A stretch of 64,000 bases of DNA, taken from contig NZ_KB911589.1 in assembly GCF_000383615.1 (NCBI RefSeq), positions 186,001-250,000 of the forward strand, given 5' to 3'. Numbering within the stretch: position 1 is the stretch's first letter; every line of letters begins with the position of its first letter. The notes under the pieces were generated by a model. The model saw only the letters and a list, made by a program, of their open reading frames with translations. It was not told the DNA's origin and made no database searches. The position numbers were made by a program, and so were the translations under genes. The stretch is from Streptomyces canus 299MFChir4.1 (GTDB lineage: Bacteria; Actinomycetota; Actinomycetes; Streptomycetales; Streptomycetaceae). Shown piece by piece: positions 57,850 to 64,000 of the stretch.

Positions 57850-59166
57850 ATGGAGGCGGTACCGGCCCGCGCGCGTGCGTACGTCGCCTGCGTCGCCGCA
57901 GCCGCATTCCTCTGTCTGCTGCCGCTGTCGGCCGTCCGTACCCCTTGGTGGGCGCTCGCCCTGCTCGCCGCGCTGTCCGCCGGATGCGAGCAGGCCGCCG
58001 CCCGGTGGCGGTTCGCCGGCACCTTCTATCCCGTCCTGCTCGCCGGGACCTTTCTGCTGCCGCCCCCGGCCGCCGCCCTCGTGGCGCTGCCGGGGGCGCT
58101 GCTGTCCCCGGTCGAGCGACGCCCGCAGGGCCTGCGCCGGCTCTGGCGGGCCGCACAGCTCGCGGTGAGCGTGTGGGCGGCCGCACGGGTGCACGGGGCG
58201 ATGGGCGGCCGGGCCGCGGTCGAATCCTCCGACTTCCCGTACGCGCTGGCCCCGGCCGGGGTCGCGGTGCTCGTCTTCTGCCTGGTGCTGAGCCTGCTGG
58301 ACGGGGGGATCCTGGCCCTCGCCGAGAGGATTCCGGTACGGCGGGCCTGGCACGGCCTGTTTCTCCGCTCCCTCGCTCCCGTGGCCGTGCACGGGCTGGC
58401 CGGACTCATGATGGCCGTGCTGTGGCGCAGTCCCTACGGTCCCGTCGCCGCGTTGCTCGTGCTGCTGCCGATGGGTGTGTCGGGGTGGGTGTTCGCGCAG
58501 TACCACCGGGAGCGGGCCGCCCACCAGGCCACCATCCGGGCGCTGGTGCAGGCCGTCGACATCAAGGACGAGTACACGCGCGGGCACAGCGAGCGGGTCG
58601 GACAGGCGTCCATGATGATCGCGCGGGAGCTCGGCATGGACGACGCCCGGATCGAGGTGCTGCGGTTCGCCGGGATCCTGCACGACGTGGGGAAGCTCGG
58701 GGTGCCGACGCGGCTGCTCAGGAAGGACGGCCCGCTGACGCCCGAGGAGCGCCGGGTCATCGAGCTGCATCCCGAGTACGGGCACGAGATGGTCCGGGGC
58801 ATCTCCTTCCTCGGGGAGGCCAGGGCCGCCGTACTGCACCACCACGAGAGGCTGGACGGAAGCGGGTACCCGTACGGACTGATGGGCGGGCAGATCCCGG
58901 AGCCGGCACGGGTGGTGGCCGTGGCCGACGCCTTCGACGCCATGACGTCCACCCGTTCCTACCGGCGCGCCCGGCCCGTCGGGGCCGCGCTGGAGGAACT
59001 GGAGCGGTGCGCGGGCAGCCAGTTCGACCCGCGGATGGTGACGGCCCTCGTCCGCGCCCTGTCCCGGCACGGCTGGCACCCCGCGGTCACGGCCGACGAG
59101 GGCGACGAGCTCGGAGTGCCGCGTCCGCGCCCGACGGCGGCAGGGTGGCCGGGGGTACGCAGGTGA
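57850..59166 (+). CDS. Membrane-bound HD-GYP domain protein (likely c-di-GMP phosphodiesterase)
   Basis: A protein of 438 residues. About seven membrane helices fill residues 1-225, followed by an HD-GYP domain. Metal and catalytic residues are intact: GHSERVG (near 246), FAGILHDVGKLGVP (near 277) and LHHHERLDGSGYPYGLMGG (near 330), the full HHExxDGxGYP signature. This class usually cleaves cyclic di-GMP. It overlaps the next gene (GTGA). I believe the pair are the Streptomyces HD-GYP proteins called HdgA/HdgB, but I cannot check this here. It sits 131 bases after rsrA. Confidence 0.88.
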   Translation: MEAVPARARAYVACVAAAAFLCLLPLSAVRTPWWALALLAALSAGCEQAAARWRFAGTFYPVLLAGTFLLPPPAAALVALPGALLSPVERRPQGLRRLWRAAQLAVSVWAAARVHGAMGGRAAVESSDFPYALAPAGVAVLVFCLVLSLLDGGILALAERIPVRRAWHGLFLRSLAPVAVHGLAGLMMAVLWRSPYGPVAALLVLLPMGVSGWVFAQYHRERAAHQATIRALVQAVDIKDEYTRGHSERVGQASMMIARELGMDDARIEVLRFAGILHDVGKLGVPTRLLRKDGPLTPEERRVIELHPEYGHEMVRGISFLGEARAAVLHHHERLDGSGYPYGLMGGQIPEPARVVAVADAFDAMTSTRSYRRARPVGAALEELERCAGSQFDPRMVTALVRALSRHGWHPAVTADEGDELGVPRPRPTAAGWPGVRR

Positions 59167-60431
59167 GCTCGCTGAGCGCGCGGAGGACGCCCCACCGGAG
59201 GTCACCGCTCCTCACCCTCGTCCACACCTCCGCCGTCCTGCTGGCCCTCGGCTCCCTCGCCCTCGTCCTGTGGACCGGTCTCGAGGAGCGCGGCACCGCC
59301 CTCGCCTTCGGTGTGCTGATCACCGTCGGTGAACTCAACCGGCGCAGCGGCCCGCACGTCAGGGAGGCCGCCCCGCTCGGCGCCGCCGGGGCGCTGTCTT
59401 ACGCCCTGCTCGGCGAGGACGCCGGTGCGCCCACGCATCACGGCGCCGCCCAGGTCGTCACCGTGGTCCTCGCGGCCTCCCTCGTCGGCAGCGTGCCGCA
59501 CGTCGGACGCGGCCAGGGCCCCACCGCCGACCAGCTCGCCCGCCGCGTCCTGACCGTCGGGTTCGCCGCCGTGTGCTTCCAACCCCTCTACAACCAGGGC
59601 ACGTTCACCCAGTGGGACGGACCCGCCTACGCCCTGCTCCTGCTCGCCCTGCTCTCGCTGACCGCGCTGTGCGACGCCGTGCTCGCGGCCGCCCTCGCGC
59701 ACTCCCGCACCCGCTGGCCGTTCGGCCCCCTGCTCCGGGACGAGCTGCGGGCCCTGCCCGGCATCGGGTCCGCCGTCGTCGCCACCGGGGCCGTGATGGC
59801 GCTCGCGGTGGCCGTCGTGGGCCTGTGGGCGCTGCCCGTCTTCTCGGTGCCGCTGCTGCTCACCCAGCTCTCCGTCCGCCGGTACGCCGCCGTCCGCTGC
59901 ACCTACCGGCAGACCATCGCCTCCCTCGCCCGCGCCACCGAGATCGCCGGGTACACGCCCGCCGGGCACGCCCGCAGGGTCGCCGCGCTCAGCCGGGAGG
60001 TCGGGCGCGACCTGGGGATGTCCCGGCCCGAGCTCACCGTCCTGGAGTACGCCGCCCTCATGCACGACATCGGCCAGCTGAGCCTCGTCGACCCGGTCCC
60101 CGCCGGAGCCACCGCCGCCCTGCCCCTCGCCGAACAGCGCCGCATCGCGCTGCTCGGCGGGGCCGTCGTACGGCAGACGGGCGTGGACGCGGCCGTCGCC
60201 GTGGTCGTGGAGCGGCAGGCCGACCCCTGCCGGGAGCAGCCGCTCGCCGCGCGGATCGTACGGGCCGTCAACGCCTACGAGGAGAAGGCGCGGGACACCG
60301 GGCCGGGCGGGCCACTGACCGCGCTCGAGGAGCTGCGCCTGGGCACCGCGGGGGACTACGCTCCGGAGGTCGTGGAGGCGCTGGCCCGGGTACTGTCGAG
60401 AGACTGTCTGACCTCGCCCGTGACGGGGTAA
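59163..60431 (+). CDS. Membrane HD-domain protein with reduced metal site (partner of the HD-GYP protein)
   Basis: A protein of 422 residues with about eight membrane helices (to about 255) and a C-terminal HD domain. It keeps YTPAGHARRVAAL (near 269) and YAALMHDIGQLSL (near 300). Where the paralogue has HHExxDGxGYP it has VVVERQADPCREQ, so the GYP loop and its histidines are gone. It may be inactive and regulatory, or use another substrate. The GTG start lies in a GTGA overlap with the HD-GYP gene, so the two are made together and might form a complex. Confidence 0.82.
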   Translation: MSSLSARRTPHRRSPLLTLVHTSAVLLALGSLALVLWTGLEERGTALAFGVLITVGELNRRSGPHVREAAPLGAAGALSYALLGEDAGAPTHHGAAQVVTVVLAASLVGSVPHVGRGQGPTADQLARRVLTVGFAAVCFQPLYNQGTFTQWDGPAYALLLLALLSLTALCDAVLAAALAHSRTRWPFGPLLRDELRALPGIGSAVVATGAVMALAVAVVGLWALPVFSVPLLLTQLSVRRYAAVRCTYRQTIASLARATEIAGYTPAGHARRVAALSREVGRDLGMSRPELTVLEYAALMHDIGQLSLVDPVPAGATAALPLAEQRRIALLGGAVVRQTGVDAAVAVVVERQADPCREQPLAARIVRAVNAYEEKARDTGPGGPLTALEELRLGTAGDYAPEVVEALARVLSRDCLTSPVTG

Positions 60432-60535
60432 CCCATGGGTAATGAGCGCCCTTCCGAGCACACGTGGTTGGATGCGAGAGAGAGGGTGTCCGGGGGCACA
60501 GCCAGCCCACTCGACGGAACCGGCAGGCGGGAATC

Positions 60536-61516
60536 GTGAGGATCTTCGGCAAGGGACGGCACCGGCCCTCCGCTTCCTGGCGGCAGGCCACGGACCGCGC
60601 GTTCACGCTGATCGGCGACGGTCGGTACGAGGACGCGGGCGCGCTGCTGACACGTGCCGCGGACCTGGAGCCGTGGCTGTCCGAGTCCTGGTTCAACCTC
60701 GCACTCCTGCACAAGTTCCGGCACGACTGGGAGCAGGCGCGGGCCGCGGGGCTGCGTGCCGTGGCGCTGCTCGACCGGGAGACAGGGGCGCCCGACTGGT
60801 GGAACGTCGGCATCGCGGCGACCGCGCTCCAGGACTGGCCGCTGGCCCGGCGGGCCTGGCAGGCGTACGGACTGCGGGTGCCGGGCGGTGCCACGGCCTC
60901 CGGTGAACCGCTGGGGATGGACCTGGGCAGTGCCGCCGTACGGCTGTCCCCGGAAGGGGAGGCCGAGGTGGTCTGGGGGCGGCGGCTGGACCCCGCCCGC
61001 ATCGAAGTGCTGTCCATCCCGCTGCCGTCCTCGGGGCGGCGCTGGGGCGAGGTCGTGCTGCACGACGGCGTCCCGCACGGTGAGCGGACCACCGCGTCCG
61101 GCCACGCCTATCCGGTGTTCGACGAGATCGAGCTGTGGGCGCCTTCGCCGGTGCCGACCTGGGTGGTGCTGCTGGAGGCGGCCACCGAGGCGGACCGGGA
61201 CGCGCTGGAGCAGCTCGCGGCGGACGCCGGGTTCGCGGCGGAGGACTGGTCGTCGTCGGTGCGGCTGCTGTGTCGGATGTGCTCCGAGTCCCGGATGCCG
61301 TCCGATGAAGGTGACGGGGAGCATCTGGACCCCCACGACCACAGTGAGCCGGGGCATCCCGGGCCGCTGGGACATCGGACGGACGGGCAGTTGTGGGTGC
61401 CGGAGCGGGAGTGCGGGGTGGCTGCGCCGGCTTCGCTGGTTCGGGGGTTGTTGGACGGGTGGGTTGCGGACAGCCCTGATTCGCGTGACTGGCGGGATCT
61501 GGAAGAGGTCTGCTGA
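60536..61516 (+). CDS. TPR-repeat protein, unknown function
   Basis: A cytosolic protein of 326 residues. Residues 15-110 hold two or three tetratricopeptide-like helix pairs (SWRQATDRAFTLIGDGRYEDAGAL, ESWFNLALLHKFRHDWEQA, PDWWNVGIAATALQDWPLARRAW). The rest is a beta-rich domain with EVVWGRRLDPARIEVLSIPLP and a cluster of His/Asp/Pro near 270 (DPHDHSEPGHPG), with a CRMC and a C-terminal Cys. The GTG at 60536 is used; the open frame upstream overlaps the HD gene's 3' region. It is close to the HD pair and def in one direction. Confidence 0.78.
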   Translation: MRIFGKGRHRPSASWRQATDRAFTLIGDGRYEDAGALLTRAADLEPWLSESWFNLALLHKFRHDWEQARAAGLRAVALLDRETGAPDWWNVGIAATALQDWPLARRAWQAYGLRVPGGATASGEPLGMDLGSAAVRLSPEGEAEVVWGRRLDPARIEVLSIPLPSSGRRWGEVVLHDGVPHGERTTASGHAYPVFDEIELWAPSPVPTWVVLLEAATEADRDALEQLAADAGFAAEDWSSSVRLLCRMCSESRMPSDEGDGEHLDPHDHSEPGHPGPLGHRTDGQLWVPERECGVAAPASLVRGLLDGWVADSPDSRDWRDLEEVC

Positions 61517-61575
61517 GACATCGCCGTACGCTGTAGCACTGAATCCCAGGTTTTCCAGGAAGGCATCCGTAGGTC

Positions 61576-62226
61576 ATGGCCCAGCAGGACACCGATCAGC
61601 AGCACGCGGGCGTGCTCCCCGTCGACGACGAGGGGTTCGTCATCGACACCGAGGACGCCGAGGAGCGGGAGAGCGCCTGGCGTGAGCGCGGCACCTCGCG
61701 GCCCATCACCGTCGTCGGGAACCCCGTGCTGCACAAGGAGTGCAAGGACGTCACCGAGTTCGGTGAGGAGCTCGACCAGCTGGTCGCGGACATGTTCGCC
61801 AGCCAGCGCACCGCCGAGGGCGTCGGCCTCGCCGCCAACCAGATCGGCGTCGACCTGAAGGTCTTCGTGTACGACTGCCAGGACGACGAGGGCCGACGGC
61901 ACGTGGGTGTCCTCTGCAACCCGAAGCTCGTGGACCTGCCCGCGGATCAGCGCCGGCTCGACGACAGCAACGAGGGCTGTCTGTCGGTGCCGACCGCGTA
62001 CGCACCGCTCGCCCGCCCCGACTACGCCGAGGTCACCGGGCAGGACGAGAAGGGCAACCCGGTCAAGGTCCGTGGCACCGGCTACTTCGCCCGGTGTCTG
62101 CAGCACGAGACCGACCACCTCTACGGCTACCTCTACATCGACCGGCTCTCCAAGCGCGAACGCAAGGACGCGCTCCGGCAGATGGCCGAGAACGAGCCCC
62201 GCTACCCCGTGGTCGCCAACGACTGA
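61576..62226 (+). CDS. def: Peptide deformylase
   Basis: An iron/zinc enzyme of 216 residues that removes the formyl group from the N-terminal methionine of new proteins. The three motifs are GVGLAANQIG, NEGCLSVP and QHETDHLYG (HExxH). An N-terminal extension of about 45 residues, acidic and probably disordered, is usual in Streptomyces. Peptide deformylase is a reported SigR target in S. coelicolor for some paralogues, but I see no good SigR promoter in the 59-base gap upstream. A terminator follows. Confidence 0.96.
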   Translation: MAQQDTDQQHAGVLPVDDEGFVIDTEDAEERESAWRERGTSRPITVVGNPVLHKECKDVTEFGEELDQLVADMFASQRTAEGVGLAANQIGVDLKVFVYDCQDDEGRRHVGVLCNPKLVDLPADQRRLDDSNEGCLSVPTAYAPLARPDYAEVTGQDEKGNPVKVRGTGYFARCLQHETDHLYGYLYIDRLSKRERKDALRQMAENEPRYPVVAND

Positions 62227-62248
62227 CGTCCCACCGCTCCCGCACGCA

Positions 62249-62286
62249 CGGCGCCTGTTCAGGAATCACTCCCCGAACAGGCGCCG
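62249..62286 (+). terminator. Terminator after def
   Basis: A perfect 12-base stem, CGGCGCCTGTTC and its complement, with a 14-base loop. The remaining sequence up to 62507 (the leader of the terpene synthase operon) has no gene; it shows a short CATTCCCAGAATG inverted repeat near 62391 and no convincing promoter. Confidence 0.8.
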
Positions 62287-62507
62287 TTCGCGTGTGCGTC
62301 GCACGTTCGATCGGATCTGCTCACTTAGTGATCCGGTTTGCGTCACACATGGGGAGAATCTCGACACCGTGGGGTAGTGAATGAAGCAAATCCATTCCCA
62401 GAATGGTCAGTTGTGGTGCTGAATGGGAAGTGCGGGGATACGCAACGGCGCACGCCCGGTTCAGCGGCAGGGGCGTGCGCCAACTGGCGGCTGGAAGGGG
62501 TTTGTTC

Positions 62508-63593
62508 GTGCCTGCTTTCCCACACAGCACCACATCGACGCCGACGGCGATCGCGGTTCCACCGTCGCTCTCTCTCCCGGTGATCGAGGCAGCGTTTCCC
62601 AGGCAACTGCATCCGTATTGGCCCAGGCTCCAGGAGAAGACACGCACCTGGCTTCTGGAAAAACGGCTCATGTCGGCGGACAAGGTGGCCGAATATGCCG
62701 ACGGACTGTGCTACACGGACCTCATGGCGGGGTACTACCTCGGCGCCCCAGACGAGGTCCTCCAGGCGATAGCGGACTACAGCGCGTGGTTCTTCGTCTG
62801 GGACGACCGGCACGACCGTGACATCGTCCACCGCCGTCCCGGCGCGTGGCGGCGGCTGAGGTTCCGGTTGCACGCGGGGCTCGACTCCCCACGGGATCAT
62901 CTGCACCACGAGGATCCGCTGGTCGCCGCCTTCGCCGACTGCATGGTGCGGCTGTACGCGTTCCTGCCGCAGAGCTGGAACACCCGGTTCGCCGGGCACT
63001 TCCACGAGGTGATCGAGGCCTACGACCGGGAATTCCGCAATCGCACCAGGGGAATCATTCCCACGGTCGCGGAATACCTGGCCCTGCGCCGCCTCACCTT
63101 CGCGCACTGGATCTGGACGGATCTGCTGGAGCCGAGTGCGGGATGCGAACTCCCGGACGGGGTGAGGAAAAACCCGGCGTTCCGGCGGGCGGCCCTGCTG
63201 AGTCAGGAATTCGCCGCCTGGTACAACGACCTCTGTTCGCTCCCCAAGGAAATCGCGGGAGACGAGGTCCACAATCTCGGAATAAGTCTCATCAAGCACG
63301 AGGGGCTGACCCTCGAAGAGGCGATCCGGGAAATGCGGCGGCTGATCGGGAAATGCGTGGACGCATTCCTCGTGGTCGAGGCCGACGCCCTCCTTTTTGC
63401 CGACAGCCTCGACGACGGCACCGTGCGGGGAAAGGAACTGAGCACCGCCGTCCGGGCCTGTGTCCGCAATATGCGCAACTGGTTCAGCGCCGTCTACTGG
63501 TTCCACCACGAGTCCGGCCGTTACATGGTCGACAGCTGGGACGACCGGTCCACGCCCCCGTACGTCAACAACGAAGCGGCAGGTGAGAAATGA
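62508..63593 (+). CDS. epi-isozizaene synthase (sesquiterpene cyclase)
   Basis: A soluble class I terpene cyclase of 361 residues that turns farnesyl diphosphate into the tricyclic epi-isozizaene, the precursor of the antibiotic albaflavenone. Residue numbers agree with the S. coelicolor enzyme: the aspartate-rich DDRHD begins at 99, and NDLCSLPKE gives the Mg-binding N240/S244/E248 triad. The aromatic pocket residues FFVW (95-98) are kept. The GTG at 62508 lies 8 bases after GGAAGGGG and gives exactly the known 361 residues; the longer open frame adds a noncoding-like Arg-rich segment. It overlaps the P450 gene by 4 bases (ATGA). Confidence 0.95.
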   Translation: MPAFPHSTTSTPTAIAVPPSLSLPVIEAAFPRQLHPYWPRLQEKTRTWLLEKRLMSADKVAEYADGLCYTDLMAGYYLGAPDEVLQAIADYSAWFFVWDDRHDRDIVHRRPGAWRRLRFRLHAGLDSPRDHLHHEDPLVAAFADCMVRLYAFLPQSWNTRFAGHFHEVIEAYDREFRNRTRGIIPTVAEYLALRRLTFAHWIWTDLLEPSAGCELPDGVRKNPAFRRAALLSQEFAAWYNDLCSLPKEIAGDEVHNLGISLIKHEGLTLEEAIREMRRLIGKCVDAFLVVEADALLFADSLDDGTVRGKELSTAVRACVRNMRNWFSAVYWFHHESGRYMVDSWDDRSTPPYVNNEAAGEK

Positions 63594-64000
63594 CCGTCGA
63601 ATCCGTGAAAACCGAAGCCACGGTGGCTCCCGAGTCGGGTGAGCCGCCGCTCGCGGGCGGGGGCGTCCCCGTCCTCGGGCACGGCCTGCGTCTGGCCCGT
63701 GATCCGCTGAGCTTCCTGTCCGGGCTGCGGCGGCACGGCGAAGTCGTCCGCCTCCGGCTCGGCCCCAAGACGGTGTACGCGCCCACCACCCCCGAACTGA
63801 CCGGAGCCGTGGCCCTCAACCCCGACTTCATCATCGCCGGGCCGCTGTGGGAGTCCCTGGAGGGGCTGGTCGGAAAGGAAGGTGTGGCCACCGCCAACGG
63901 CCCGCAGCACCGGCGCCAACGGCGCATCATCCAGCCCGCGTTCCGGCTCGACGCGATTCCGGCGTACGGGCCGATCATGGAGGAGGAGGCGCAGGCGCTG
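63590..64000 (+). CDS. Cytochrome P450 CYP170A1-type, albaflavenone synthase (3' end outside window)
   Basis: The first 137 residues of a P450 that oxidises epi-isozizaene twice to albaflavenone. The N-terminal proline-rich GGGVPVLGHGLRLARDP, LGPKTVYAPTTPEL, IAGPLWESLEGLVGKEGVATANGP and HRRQRRIIQPAFRLDAIPAYG match S. coelicolor CYP170A1 closely. The heme-binding cysteine lies beyond the window. There is no membrane anchor, as usual for bacterial P450s. Translation is coupled to the synthase (ATGA). Ferredoxin partners are not visible here. Confidence 0.93.
   Translation, partial: MTVESVKTEATVAPESGEPPLAGGGVPVLGHGLRLARDPLSFLSGLRRHGEVVRLRLGPKTVYAPTTPELTGAVALNPDFIIAGPLWESLEGLVGKEGVATANGPQHRRQRRIIQPAFRLDAIPAYGPIMEEEAQAL

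Noticed and set aside
60530..60555. GGAAT before the TPR gene as a SigR promoter
   Set aside because: No GTT lies 18 bases downstream, and GGAAT overlaps the ribosome site and start codon.
61517..61575. SigR promoter for def
   Set aside because: The gap has only CTGAAT and no GTT at the right distance.

Overview
The window is a stretch of Streptomyces chromosome. The base composition is very GC-rich with strong third-position bias, start codons are often GTG, and coding is dense. Many recognisable actinobacterial genes occur in an order I know from S. coelicolor (roughly the SCO5170s to SCO5223), and part of that order is also seen in Mycobacterium tuberculosis (the Rv3193c-Rv3206c area). 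There is no sign of a plasmid, phage, IS element or CRISPR array.

Layout. (1) 1-2491: the end of a peptide/nickel-type ABC importer (permease fragment, fused double ATPase). (2) 2682-7825: a PelF-like glycosyltransferase, a polytopic membrane protein, a sugar-nucleotide epimerase and a spherulin-4-like glycosidase. Together these look like a small Pel-type amino-sugar exopolysaccharide locus. (3) 7889-15687: moeZ, two tandem secreted TAP-type hydrolases, a large membrane protein with a kinase-like middle and a flippase-like end, and an alkyltransferase-like DNA repair protein. (4) 15954-28342: a DNA repair block with adnA-adnB (the actinobacterial RecBCD counterpart), an M20 peptidase, nudC, mycoredoxin and uvrD2. 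(5) 28343-29699: wblC/whiB7 behind a long leader with a promoter of WhiB7 type, two overlapping upstream ORFs and a terminator hairpin. (6) 29804-42614: ABC1 kinase, an E1-like/RiPP-type protein, a YgjP-like metallopeptidase, three AIM24 genes (one fused to TerD), NUDIX, a zincin-2 protease, an epimerase, moaE and a Lon-like PDZ protease. (7) 42767-48000: a UPF0182 membrane protein and a Sel1-repeat protein lying between two identical initiator tRNA genes. (8) 48049-55831: a decayed ABC ATPase, catR, a CBS protein, hisN, a TetR regulator with a neighbouring SMR exporter, rsgA, aroA, an M50 peptidase and HMCES. (9) 55841-62226: a hydrolase, sigR-rsrA, two membrane HD-domain proteins (HD-GYP type), a TPR protein and def. 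(10) 62508-64000: epi-isozizaene synthase and the start of its P450 partner CYP170A1, which together make albaflavenone.

How the parts fit. The clearest theme is thiol-oxidative and antibiotic stress. sigR-rsrA carries its autoregulatory promoter and both known translation starts. Exact matches to the SigR promoter consensus (GGAAT, 18 nt, GTT) lie before moeZ and before mycoredoxin, and wblC is in the same neighbourhood. A second theme is DNA repair (adnAB, uvrD2, HMCES, ATL). A third is cell surface and c-di-GMP signalling (the Pel-like cluster and the HD-GYP pair).
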